Shown here in pieces: positions 54,005 to 62,272 of a stretch of 64,000 nt of DNA. The position numbers and the translations under genes were made by a program. Within the stretch, counting starts at the first letter, position 1. Every line of letters starts with the position of its first letter. Source of the DNA: Oscillospiraceae bacterium (GTDB lineage: Bacteria > Bacillota > Clostridia > Oscillospirales > Ruminococcaceae); contig JAKSPK010000007.1 in NCBI GenBank assembly GCA_024404875.1, positions 17,287-81,286 on the forward strand, read 5' to 3'. The notes under the pieces are model-generated. The model was not told the origin of the DNA. It searched no databases and was given only the letters and a program-made list of their open reading frames with translations.

Positions 54005-54937
54005 TCAAGAGAATAATGTCGCGATACGGCGTTTGGAGTGCGGCGGCGTATAGATCCATTCGTCCATATGCAAGCCTGTGAAGAAATACCGGATTGGCGG
54101 CGGCGGACAGGATTCGTCAAAGACATCCACGATTGCCAGCTTGATCTTCATGCGCTCCGCCACGATGCTCTTGATGAATACGCTTGCGCGCTGTCCCGGC
54201 CGGACACCCTGCCGCAGATCTGCCAGCCCAGCCAGATTCGGCGCCAGCTCGATGAAAATGCCATAATCCTCGACTGAGCGTACGATGCCCGCAACGGTCT
54301 CGCCGGCAGTGAAGCAGGCGGCGTTTTCTGCCCATGTGCCGAGCAGCTCCTTGTGCGTCAGCAGGACGCGGCCGTTCTCGAAGCCCTTGACCATCACACG
54401 GATTTCATCCCCGACGCGGAATCTGTCCGCCGGATGCGAAATGCGTGAGACGGAGATGGAGTCAATCGGGATCAGCGACGGCACCCCGCATCCGATATCG
54501 ACAAAGCAGCCGAACGGTGCAAGATGCGTCACACGCGCCGGAATCACATCTCCGGCACGCAAATGACTGATATATGCAGCGCGGCACTGCTCCTGTATTG
54601 CGCGGCGCGAGAGAACGGCGTAAGGCTCACCGCAGTCGTCGTGCTCGATGCGCAGGACGGTAAAGCAGACCGGCTTATTGACGCGCGAGATCAGAGCGAT
54701 ATCGCGCGTTGTGCCATCGTTGATGCCGAGCGCACCTTCGCTGCGCGGGATCAGCCCGCGCATACAGGGCAGATCCACATGAAGATTATGGGCACCGTCA
54801 CAGACGCGGACGCGTGCCTCCAGACGCTGTCCCGACGCGATCGCGTCCCGCAGGGCGGCCTCCGAGCCGATCGCTGCAGCATTTTGCGGTGAGCCGAGAA
54901 AGCTGCCCTCAGGTAAGTAACAAGATTGCTGTTCCAT
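54005..54937 (-). CDS. S1-domain RNA-binding protein
   Basis: A 310-residue protein that begins MEQQSCYLPEGSFLG. The N-terminal part (about 25-120) is an S1-related region. Two clearer S1 repeats follow: GDVIPARVTHLAPFGCFVDIGCG (about 130-200) and GETVAGIVRSVEDYGIFIELAPN (about 213-280). It resembles RpsA-like or YugI-like general RNA-binding proteins and is distinct from the S1 fused to IspH. The ATG at 54937 is chosen because TGGAGG lies just upstream. It is convergent with the CE4 gene. Its target RNA is unknown. Confidence 0.82.
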   Translation of the reverse strand: MEQQSCYLPEGSFLGSPQNAAAIGSEAALRDAIASGQRLEARVRVCDGAHNLHVDLPCMRGLIPRSEGALGINDGTTRDIALISRVNKPVCFTVLRIEHDDCGEPYAVLSRRAIQEQCRAAYISHLRAGDVIPARVTHLAPFGCFVDIGCGVPSLIPIDSISVSRISHPADRFRVGDEIRVMVKGFENGRVLLTHKELLGTWAENAACFTAGETVAGIVRSVEDYGIFIELAPNLAGLADLRQGVRPGQRASVFIKSIVAERMKIKLAIVDVFDESCPPPPIRYFFTGLHMDEWIYTPPHSKRRIATLFS

Positions 54938-55446
54938 TTCGACCTCCAGATCCTTTTGTTCAGAATTTTTAGAATGCGGCACGGCGGTGAACCATCGCAG
55001 ATTATTGTCGCATTACTCTTATTTTACCCTGTCAGCCTGTCGGGAAAGGGCGAATCCGCTGATTCACCGGAAATCTCCTGTTTCACTTTGTCGAACCATG
55101 AAAAAAACGCGCTGATCGGACATCTGTCCACTCTGCGCGGACAAATTAAAAAGAGTAATAAAATAGAAAATAACGGAAATACGAAGTTTTTGCCGCTTCA
55201 GCAAAGGCTGCTTCATAAAAACGCACGAAAAATGCCCGCAATTGTTGTGCAAATTTTATCTTGATTTTTTGTGCTGTATATAGTATAATACATAATGATA
55301 TATAGTGTATCATATATTCTCAGAATTTGCTGATTTTTTGAAAAAATCGCCGCAGCAGATCCGCTGTAAAGCAGCCGGAAAACTGTCCGCGGAACAGCAG
55401 ATTGATTTCAGTTCACTAAATATCAACATAAAGGAGGAAATGATTC
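54938..55446. other. Intergenic region between the S1-domain gene and the hydrogenase operon
   Basis: AT-rich, with the hydrogenase promoter at 55261-55289 and a leader of about 150 nt. I found no clear Rex half-site palindrome and no reading frame with family signatures. The minus-strand promoter of the S1-domain gene is not evident. Confidence 0.55.
55261..55289 (+). promoter_or_regulatory. Promoter of the hydrogenase operon
   Basis: TTGATT (55261-55266), 17-bp spacer, TATAAT (55284-55289). The 40 bp after it are rich in TATAT-type inverted sequence that could be an operator. Confidence 0.8.
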
Positions 55447-55950
55447 ATGGCAAAGAACATCGCAACCATCCCCTTCACCGGAACCGCCGCTCAGGAGCAG
55501 GAACTCCGTGCGACGATCGATGCACTGCGTGAAGATCCCGGCTGCCTGATGCCGATCATGCAGAAGGCACAGGAGATCTACGGTTATCTCCCGATCGAGG
55601 TGCAGCGCATCATCTCTGAAGAGCTGAACATTCCGATCGAGAAGGTCTTCGGTGTTGCAACCTTTTATGCACAGTTCACCATGTCCCCGAAGGGCAAGTA
55701 CCGCATCTCCGTATGTCTCGGTACCGCCTGCTACGTCAAGGGCTCCGGCGTGGTGATGGAGAAGCTCGAAGAAGCACTCGGAATCGGTGGAGGCCAGATC
55801 ACGCAGGATGGCAGATTCTCGCTCGATGACTGCCGCTGCGTCGGTGCCTGCGGACTTGCCCCGGTCGTGACGATCAATGACGATGTCTACGGCAGACTGA
55901 CCGGAAAGCCGGAGGAAATTGCCGAGATTCTTGCGAAATACGCCGATTGA
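55447..55950 (+). CDS. hydC: NuoE-like subunit of trimeric [FeFe] hydrogenase (HydC)
   Basis: A 167-residue thioredoxin-like [2Fe-2S] protein. The cluster Cys are in CLGTACYVKG and CRCVGACGLAP. The N-terminal helices contain GCLMPIMQKAQEIYGYLP, as in NuoE and HndA. It passes electrons between the flavin subunit and the rest of the complex. AAAGGAGG precedes the ATG. It is the first of three genes encoding an NAD- and ferredoxin-linked bifurcating hydrogenase. Confidence 0.92.
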   Translation: MAKNIATIPFTGTAAQEQELRATIDALREDPGCLMPIMQKAQEIYGYLPIEVQRIISEELNIPIEKVFGVATFYAQFTMSPKGKYRISVCLGTACYVKGSGVVMEKLEEALGIGGGQITQDGRFSLDDCRCVGACGLAPVVTINDDVYGRLTGKPEEIAEILAKYAD

Positions 55951-55978
55951 TTCGGGCTGACCAAATAGGAGGTTTACT

Positions 55979-57886
55979 ATGAAGACTTTGCAGGAGCTGA
56001 CTGCAATCAAGGAGGCTATGCGCGCTGAAATAGCGCTTCGTCTCGGCGAGGATGCAAGCGGCGCAAAATATGAGAAGCATATCCTGATGTGCGGCGGTAC
56101 CGGATGTACCTCTTCCGGTTCCATGAAAATGGCCGATGAGCTTGAGAGACAGCTCGAAGAAAAGGGTCTGACTGAGAAAATTTTTGTCGTCAGAACCGGA
56201 TGCTTCGGCCTTTGTGAGCGCGGCCCGATTATGATTGTTTATCCGGAAGGCTCATTCTATACCCATGTTAACATGGATATGATCGAGCGCATCGTGGAAG
56301 AGCACCTCATCGGCGGCGTCCCCGTCAAAGAGTTCCTCTATGACGAGACCGTTGTCGAGGGTGAGGATCATATCAAATCCCTTAACGAAACAACATTCTA
56401 CGCAAAGCAGAACCGTGTTGCGCTCCGTAACTGCGGCCTGATTAACCCGGAGGATATCGACGAGTATATCGGCAGAGATGGTTATCTCGCTCTGCACAAG
56501 GTGCTCACTGAAATGACACCGGATGGTGTTATTCAGGAGATCCTCGATTCCGGTCTCCGCGGCAGAGGCGGCGGCGGCTTCCCGACCGGTATGAAGTGGA
56601 AGCTCGCACGCAATATCGTTCCGGATGCAGATATCAAGTACGTCTGCTGCAACGCTGACGAGGGCGACCCCGGTGCATTCATGGACCGTTCCGTTCTGGA
56701 AGGCGACCCGCACGTTGTTCTGGAAGCAATGACGATCGCAGGCTACGCAATCGGCGCAAAGCAGGGCTACATCTATGTCCGTGCTGAGTATCCGATCGCT
56801 GTTGAGAGACTGCGCATCGCAATCAAGCAGGCAAGAGAGGCCGGTATGCTCGGCAAGGATATCTTCGGCACCGGTTTTGATTTCGACATCGACCTTCGTC
56901 TCGGTGCAGGCGCATTCGTCTGCGGCGAGGAGACCGCGCTGATGACCTCGATCGAGGGCAACCGCGGTGAGCCGCGTCCGCGTCCGCCTTTCCCGGCTGA
57001 AAAAGGTCTGTATCAGAAGCCGACCATCCTCAACAATGTTGAGACCTATGCAAACGTTCCGCAGATCATCCTCAAGGGTGCACAGTGGTACGCTGCTATG
57101 GGTAAGGATAACTCCAAGGGTACCAAGGTCTTTGCACTCGGCGGCAAGATCAAGAATACCGGTCTGGTCGAGGTTCCGATGGGCACCACGCTCCGCGAGA
57201 TCATCGAAGAGATCGGCGGCGGCATCCCGAACGGCAAGAAGTTCAAGGCTGCACAGGCAGGCGGTCCTTCCGGCGGATGTATCCCGGCAGAGCATTATGA
57301 TGTCAATGTTGACTACGACAGCCTCGCTGCAATCGGCTGCATGATCGGTTCCGGCGGTCTGATCGTTCTCGACGAGGACAACTGTATGGTCGATATCGCT
57401 AAGTTCTTCCTCCAGTTCACAATGGACGAGTCCTGCGGTAAATGTACGCCCTGCCGTATCGGCACCAAGCGTCTCTATGAGATCCTTGACAAGATCACCA
57501 GCGGAAACGGCGAGCTTTCCGACATCGACAAGCTGGAGGAACTCTGCCGCTATATCAAGACAAATTCGCTCTGCGGTCTCGGCCAGACTGCGCCGAATCC
57601 GGTGCTTTCGACCCTCCGCTTCTTCCGCGACGAGTATGTTGCACATATCGTTGACAAGAAGTGTGCGGCTGGTGTCTGTAAGTCTCTGCTGCAGTTTGCG
57701 ATCAATAAGGACACCTGCATCGGCTGCGGTATGTGCGCCAAGCAGTGCCCGGCTTCTGCGATCGAGAGAACCGACTACACCGCTCCGGGTCACAAGCTCG
57801 CGTCCTTCGCGATTGATCCGGCAAAGTGCGTGAAGTGCGGCGCCTGCATCGAGAAGTGTAAGTTCAAGGCAATCAGCAAACAGTAA
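55979..57886 (+). CDS. hydB: NuoF-like flavoprotein subunit of trimeric [FeFe] hydrogenase (HydB)
   Basis: A 635-residue subunit. An N-terminal [2Fe-2S] domain (about 30-130, HILMCGGTGCTSSG) precedes the NADH/FMN domain (GLRGRGGGGFPTGMKW, CNADEGDPGAFMDR, about 190-440), a [4Fe-4S] site (ESCGKCTPCRIGTKR, about 484) and a C-terminal pair of [4Fe-4S] motifs (CIGCGMCAKQCP and CVKCGACIEKC). It is the site of NAD(H) binding and electron bifurcation. It starts 28 bp after hydC, with AGGAGG upstream. Confidence 0.94.
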   Translation: MKTLQELTAIKEAMRAEIALRLGEDASGAKYEKHILMCGGTGCTSSGSMKMADELERQLEEKGLTEKIFVVRTGCFGLCERGPIMIVYPEGSFYTHVNMDMIERIVEEHLIGGVPVKEFLYDETVVEGEDHIKSLNETTFYAKQNRVALRNCGLINPEDIDEYIGRDGYLALHKVLTEMTPDGVIQEILDSGLRGRGGGGFPTGMKWKLARNIVPDADIKYVCCNADEGDPGAFMDRSVLEGDPHVVLEAMTIAGYAIGAKQGYIYVRAEYPIAVERLRIAIKQAREAGMLGKDIFGTGFDFDIDLRLGAGAFVCGEETALMTSIEGNRGEPRPRPPFPAEKGLYQKPTILNNVETYANVPQIILKGAQWYAAMGKDNSKGTKVFALGGKIKNTGLVEVPMGTTLREIIEEIGGGIPNGKKFKAAQAGGPSGGCIPAEHYDVNVDYDSLAAIGCMIGSGGLIVLDEDNCMVDIAKFFLQFTMDESCGKCTPCRIGTKRLYEILDKITSGNGELSDIDKLEELCRYIKTNSLCGLGQTAPNPVLSTLRFFRDEYVAHIVDKKCAAGVCKSLLQFAINKDTCIGCGMCAKQCPASAIERTDYTAPGHKLASFAIDPAKCVKCGACIEKCKFKAISKQ

Positions 57887-57902
57887 GGGAGGGCACAGGA
57901 AC

Positions 57903-59678
57903 ATGAGTGATATGGTAAATGTAAAGATTAACGGCTTTGCAGTACAGGTTCCGAAGGGCACCTCTATTCTGGAAGCTGCAAGAGCAGCAAGTGTCACGAT
58001 TCCGACACTTTGCTATCTGAAGGACATCAACGAGATCGGCGCCTGCCGTATGTGCATCGTCGAAGCTGCTGAAATGCGCGGACCGAACCTCGGCCCGGCA
58101 AGAATGGTCGCAGCCTGTGTGTATCCGGTTTCTGAAGGCATGGAGGTGCAGACCAACTCTCCGAAGGTTCTGGATTCCCGCAAGAAGACCATGGAGCTGC
58201 TGCTCTCGAACCACGATATGAAATGTCTCTCCTGCGTTCGCAGCAAGAACTGCGAGCTTCAGAGACTGGCACACGATCTCGGCATCACCGATGCGGATTA
58301 CTATCAGGGCGAGCGCACCGAGTATCCGATCGACGATTCCGCAGCGCATATGATCCGCGACAACAATAAGTGCATCCTTTGCCGCCGCTGCGTAGCAGCC
58401 TGCTCTGTCACACAGGGCATCGGCGTCATCGGCGCAAATGAGCGCGGCTTCATCACCAATATCGGTTCGCAGTTCAACAAGGGCCTTGGTGAGACCTCCT
58501 GCGTATCCTGCGGCCAGTGCATCGCTGTCTGCCCGACCGGCGCACTCACCGAGAAGGATTACACTGATAAGGTGTTCGAGGCAATCGCAGATCCGAACGT
58601 GCACGTTGTCGTGCAGACGGCTCCGTCTGTCCGCGCAGGTCTCGGCGAACTGTTCGGCTATCCGATCGGCACGAATGTCGAGGGCAAGATGGTCGCTGCA
58701 CTCCGCAGACTCGGCTTTGATGTTGTCACCGACACCAACTACGGTGCTGACCTCACAATCCTGGAGGAAGGCACGGAGCTGCTTCAGCGCGTCACCAATG
58801 GCGGCGTTCTCCCGATGATCACCTCCTGCTCTCCGGGCTGGGTTAAGTTCTGTGAACATTATTTCCCGGATCTGATTCCGAATCTTTCCACCTGCAAGTC
58901 CCCGCAGCAGATGCAGGGCGCAATCATCAAGACCTACTTCGCAGAGAAGATGGGCTGGGATCCGAAGGATATCGTTTCCGTTTCCATTATGCCGTGTACC
59001 GCGAAGAAGTTCGAGATCGGCAGAGACGATCAGTCTGCATCGGGCTATCCGGATGTTGACTTCGCTCTGACCACCCGCGAGCTGGGCAGAATGATCGACC
59101 GCGCAGGTATCGAGTTCAACACTCTGCCGGACGAGAAGTTCGACGATCCGCTCGGCATCTACACCGGCGGCGGCCTGATCTTCGGTGCAACCGGCGGCGT
59201 TATGGAAGCAGCACTTCGCTTTGCTGTTGAGAAGATCAGCGGTGAGAATCTCGCCAACGATAAGCTCGAATTCATGGATGTCCGCGGCGTTGAGGGCATC
59301 AAGGAAGCATCCTACACTGTCGGCGACCTGACAGTCAAGGTTGCAGTCGTAAGCGGTCTGGCAAATGCAAGAAAGCTGATGGAGAAGGTTCGCGCAGGCG
59401 AGGCTGATTATCAGTTCATCGAAGTCATGGCTTGCCCGGGCGGCTGCGTCAATGGCGGCGGTCAGCCGATCCAGCCGGCATCTGTCCGCAACTTTACGGA
59501 TCTTCGTGCTGAGCGTGCAAAGGCACTGTACAGCGTCGATGCACAGATGGATCTCCGCAAATCTCAGGATAACCCTGCAATCCAGACGCTCTACAAAGAG
59601 TATCTCGGTGAGCCGGGCGGCCACAAGGCACATGAGCTCCTGCATACAAGCTATGTCGCAAGAAAGGTCAATTTCTGA
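57903..59678 (+). CDS. hydA: [FeFe] hydrogenase catalytic subunit (HydA)
   Basis: A 591-residue catalytic subunit. An N-terminal [2Fe-2S] ferredoxin domain (Cys in TLCYLKDINEIGACRMC), a His-ligated [4Fe-4S] site (MKCLSCVRSKNCELQ region), two [4Fe-4S] motifs (CILCRRCVAAC and CVSCGQCIAVCP) and the H-cluster domain follow in that order. The H-cluster signatures are ITSCSPGWVKFCE, MPCTAKKFEI and MACPGGCVNGGGQP, all complete. It makes or uses H2. With HydB and HydC it fits the bifurcating group A3 type. A GGGAGG site lies upstream of the start. Confidence 0.96.
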   Translation: MSDMVNVKINGFAVQVPKGTSILEAARAASVTIPTLCYLKDINEIGACRMCIVEAAEMRGPNLGPARMVAACVYPVSEGMEVQTNSPKVLDSRKKTMELLLSNHDMKCLSCVRSKNCELQRLAHDLGITDADYYQGERTEYPIDDSAAHMIRDNNKCILCRRCVAACSVTQGIGVIGANERGFITNIGSQFNKGLGETSCVSCGQCIAVCPTGALTEKDYTDKVFEAIADPNVHVVVQTAPSVRAGLGELFGYPIGTNVEGKMVAALRRLGFDVVTDTNYGADLTILEEGTELLQRVTNGGVLPMITSCSPGWVKFCEHYFPDLIPNLSTCKSPQQMQGAIIKTYFAEKMGWDPKDIVSVSIMPCTAKKFEIGRDDQSASGYPDVDFALTTRELGRMIDRAGIEFNTLPDEKFDDPLGIYTGGGLIFGATGGVMEAALRFAVEKISGENLANDKLEFMDVRGVEGIKEASYTVGDLTVKVAVVSGLANARKLMEKVRAGEADYQFIEVMACPGGCVNGGGQPIQPASVRNFTDLRAERAKALYSVDAQMDLRKSQDNPAIQTLYKEYLGEPGGHKAHELLHTSYVARKVNF

Positions 59679-59696
59679 TCTGACAAATAGCCTAAG

Positions 59697-59738
59697 ATCG
59701 CCCCTGACTGTTTTGGTCAGGGGCGATTCGTTTTTTTG
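59697..59738 (+). terminator. Terminator of the hydrogenase operon
   Basis: ATCGCCCCTGAC pairs with GTCAGGGGCGAT, followed by TCGTTTTTTT. Confidence 0.92.
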
Positions 59739-59794
59739 TCGCGACGAGAAAAGCTGTACATCTGGATAGCATTTCTAAAATGAGCTGTTCGATA

Positions 59795-59823
59795 TTGACA
59801 TATCAGTATTTTTGATGTATAAT
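59795..59823 (+). promoter_or_regulatory. Promoter of nadA
   Basis: TTGACA (59795-59800), 17-bp spacer, TATAAT (59818-59823), perfect consensus 38 bp upstream of the ATG. Confidence 0.9.
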
Positions 59824-59861
59824 CTTATTGTGTTCTAATGAAATCCGAGGGAGGAAGGATC

Positions 59862-60779
59862 ATGACCACATATGAAATGCAGCAGGAGATCCTGCGCATC
59901 AAAAAAGAACAGAATATCTGCATTCTCGTTCACGCCTACCAGACCCATGACATCTGGGAGGTCGCAGACTATATCGGCGATTCCTTCGGCCTGACACAGC
60001 AGGCAGCAAAGTCCGATGCACAGACCGTTATTATGTGCGGCGTGCAGTTTATGGCAGAGACAGTAAAGATGCTCTCGCCTGAGAAGAAGGTCATCCTTTC
60101 GCATCCCGATGCCGGATGTCCGATGGCGGAGCAGTATGATCGGGAGATGATCCTGCAAATGCGCGAAAAGCTGCCGGATTATCATGTTGTCGCGTATATC
60201 AACACGACTGCATCGCTGAAATCGGTCTGCGATGTCTGCGTGACATCGTCTTCGGCTGTTCAGATTGTCCGCGCGCTGCCCTATGACAAGATTCTCTTTA
60301 TTCCGGACAGCAGTCTCGGCAGTTGGGTGAAAGCGCAGGTACCGGAGAAGCAAATTGAGCTGCTGCACGGCGGCTGTCCGACACATCAGCGAATTACTGC
60401 AGCGGAGGCGCAGGCGGCAAAGGCAGCGCATCCGGAGGCTCTTTTGCTGGTGCATCCCGAATGCCGGCCGGAGGTCACTGCGATGTCCGATTATGCCGGC
60501 AGTACGACCGGAATCATGGCCTATGCGAAAAAGAGCGATGCGAAGGAATTTATCATCGGTACGGAGAATAGCATCGTGCAGCATTTGCAGATGGAATGTC
60601 CGGAAAAGCGTTTCTATCCGCTCTCGAAAGACTGCATCTGCGGTAATATGCGCCTGACGACTCTGGCGGATGTGTATGACTGTGTACGCGGCGTCGGCGG
60701 AAAGGTAATCGAAATGGATTCGCAGCTGATCGCAGAGGCGCGCCGTCCGATCGACGCAATGCTGCAGTACGGCGGCTGA
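59862..60779 (+). CDS. nadA: Quinolinate synthase NadA
   Basis: A 305-residue [4Fe-4S] enzyme that condenses iminoaspartate with DHAP to quinolinate in NAD synthesis. The cluster Cys are Cys86 (DAGCPM), Cys201 (HPECRP) and Cys260 (CGNMRLTTL). CGVQFMAETVKML and GSTTGIM are also typical. GAGGGAGGAAGG precedes ATG 59862. Neither nadB (aspartate oxidase) nor nadC is adjacent, unlike the common nadBCA layout, so partners must lie elsewhere. Confidence 0.93.
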   Translation: MTTYEMQQEILRIKKEQNICILVHAYQTHDIWEVADYIGDSFGLTQQAAKSDAQTVIMCGVQFMAETVKMLSPEKKVILSHPDAGCPMAEQYDREMILQMREKLPDYHVVAYINTTASLKSVCDVCVTSSSAVQIVRALPYDKILFIPDSSLGSWVKAQVPEKQIELLHGGCPTHQRITAAEAQAAKAAHPEALLLVHPECRPEVTAMSDYAGSTTGIMAYAKKSDAKEFIIGTENSIVQHLQMECPEKRFYPLSKDCICGNMRLTTLADVYDCVRGVGGKVIEMDSQLIAEARRPIDAMLQYGG

Positions 60780-60843
60780 AATCTCATTCTGTTTGCATAC
60801 GCTTTCGCTGCGCAATTCAAAATATTGTTTAGGAGATAAAAAA

Positions 60844-61137
60844 ATGAACGAAGAACTAATGAATCAGGAAGAGCTCGATGACGATATCGTCATTCTGGAG
60901 GACGAGGACGGTAACGCTGTGACATTCCAATTCCTGGAGCTTGTCACCGTGGATGAGAAGCCCTATGCAATCCTTCTGCCGTTGGAGGACGAAGAGGAGG
61001 GCGGTGTCGTGATCGTCGAGGTCGTTGACCTCGGTGAGAATACCGAGCATTACAATGCTGTGACCGATGACGAACTGAATGACCGCATTTTCTCGCAATT
61101 CCGCAAGGAGTTCGGCAGTAAGTACGAATTTGAATAA
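60844..61137 (+). CDS. DUF1292 family protein
   Basis: A 97-residue very acidic protein of the DUF1292 (YrzB) family: DDIVILEDEDGNAVTFQFLELV and KPYAILLPLEDEEEGGVVIVEV. The function is unknown; members are widespread in Firmicutes. TAGGAG precedes ATG 60844. The upstream in-frame ATG at 60793 lacks a ribosome binding site. Confidence 0.88.
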   Translation: MNEELMNQEELDDDIVILEDEDGNAVTFQFLELVTVDEKPYAILLPLEDEEEGGVVIVEVVDLGENTEHYNAVTDDELNDRIFSQFRKEFGSKYEFE

Positions 61138-61138
61138 A

Positions 61139-61170
61139 CCGCACCCCACTTCATGAGAGAGGAGGTGCGG
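61139..61170 (+). promoter_or_regulatory. Hairpin overlapping the ribosome binding site of the YihY gene
   Basis: CCGCACC (61139-61145) pairs with GGTGCGG (61164-61170). The second strand includes part of the GGAGG site and ends two bases before the GTG start, so it could limit translation. Confidence 0.45.
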
Positions 61171-61171
61171 C

Positions 61172-62119
61172 GTGAAACGCAAATGCATTCTGCGCAGCGG
61201 TTGGGATTTTCTGGGGCGCATGGGAAAGAAATTTGCCGCTGATCATCTTTCAGCCTATGCTGCGCAGGCAACCTTTTACCTGATGCTCGCTGTGTTCCCA
61301 TTTACGATGCTGGTCTGCATGGCAACACGCCTGCTGCCGTTCCTGAATGAAGAAACAATGGTGCATCTGGTAAATCTGGTTGTGCCGTCAAGTTATCGGT
61401 CGTTTTTTCTCGATGCAATCAGCGGCTATTTCAATCAGAATATCAGCTCGGCAAAGATCATTCTGCTGATCTTCCTGATCTGGACGGCATCCCGTCTGAT
61501 TCAGGCCTTGATGAATGGCTTCAACACGGCATACGGCATCAATGAAAACCGCAGTCAGACCACGCTGCGGCTGATCGGCTGCGTCTATACTGTCGCACTT
61601 TGCCTGCTGTTCGTGGCGATGATCGTGATGTATGTGCTGGGTTCGCGGCTCGTTTCGATGATCTTCGAGCTTCATCCGGATCTGTTTTTGCTGGAGCTGA
61701 TTCTGAATCTTGTGCGCAATCTGGCAACGCCGCTGCTGTTGCTCCTGATTTTCTGGCTCTCGTATGCCATCCTGCCGAGCAGAAAACCGAAATTCCGCGA
61801 GGAGCTGCCCGGTGCGCTGCTCACTGCTGTTGTATGGCGCGGCGCAGCATCGCTCTACGATCTGTTTCTGGCGCACTCGCTGAAGCAGTATTCGTATGTC
61901 TATGGTTCGCTCACGGGCGTTGTGATGATTCTGATTTGGCTTTATACCTGTGTGTATGTCTGGTTTGTCGGCGCGGAGCTGAATCAATATCTGCGGCTTA
62001 AGCGGGAGGCTGGCGCGTTTGACAAATATCACATCCGGCTGCCGCGCTTTTGGCAGCGGCGAAATAAACAAAAGGCTAAGCAGGAATCTGCGGCATCTGT
62101 TAAATCCAAAACCGCCTGA
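61172..62119 (+). CDS. YihY/BrkB family membrane protein
   Basis: A 315-residue membrane protein starting at GTG 61172. Six hydrophobic segments are visible. The family signatures are AAQATFYLMLAVFPF near the N-terminus and YGSLTGVVMILIWLYTCVYVWFVGAELNQ near the C-terminus. It was once annotated as ribonuclease BN, a call now withdrawn for this family; its role is unknown and transport or lipid handling has been proposed. The C-terminal tail is basic. It lies 34 bp after the DUF1292 gene. Confidence 0.9.
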   Translation: MKRKCILRSGWDFLGRMGKKFAADHLSAYAAQATFYLMLAVFPFTMLVCMATRLLPFLNEETMVHLVNLVVPSSYRSFFLDAISGYFNQNISSAKIILLIFLIWTASRLIQALMNGFNTAYGINENRSQTTLRLIGCVYTVALCLLFVAMIVMYVLGSRLVSMIFELHPDLFLLELILNLVRNLATPLLLLLIFWLSYAILPSRKPKFREELPGALLTAVVWRGAASLYDLFLAHSLKQYSYVYGSLTGVVMILIWLYTCVYVWFVGAELNQYLRLKREAGAFDKYHIRLPRFWQRRNKQKAKQESAASVKSKTA

Positions 62120-62150
62120 GTGTGTGCTCCACATTCAGGCGGTTTATTTG
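62110..62150 (+). terminator. Terminator of the YihY gene
   Basis: AAACCGCCTGA (overlapping the stop codon) pairs with TCAGGCGGTTT, followed by ATTTG. Confidence 0.75.
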
Positions 62151-62218
62151 TGAATGAGAGGTCGCAGAACACTGCGGTCATAACTCGCTGTTACTTTGTT
62201 GCGTCAGGCCGTTCAAAG

Positions 62219-62254
62219 AAAAGGACTGTGCAGGAGAATTCTGCACAGTCCTTT
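62219..62254. terminator. Terminator of the minus-strand repeat protein gene (possibly bidirectional)
   Basis: AAAGGACTGTGCAG pairs with CTGCACAGTCCTTT. On the minus strand it is followed by TCTTTG and lies about 20 bp after the stop of the gene ending at 62273. Confidence 0.8.
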
Positions 62255-62272
62255 GTGTTTATGAAGGGTTAA

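Noticed and set aside
55200-55300. Rex operator upstream of the hydrogenase operon
   Set aside because: No TTGTTAA-N4-TTAACAA-like palindrome found, only isolated TTGTG and CAAAT fragments.
61172-62119. Ribonuclease BN
   Set aside because: This is the old name for the YihY family. The true RNase BN is a zinc metallo-beta-lactamase-fold enzyme, and no such motif is here.
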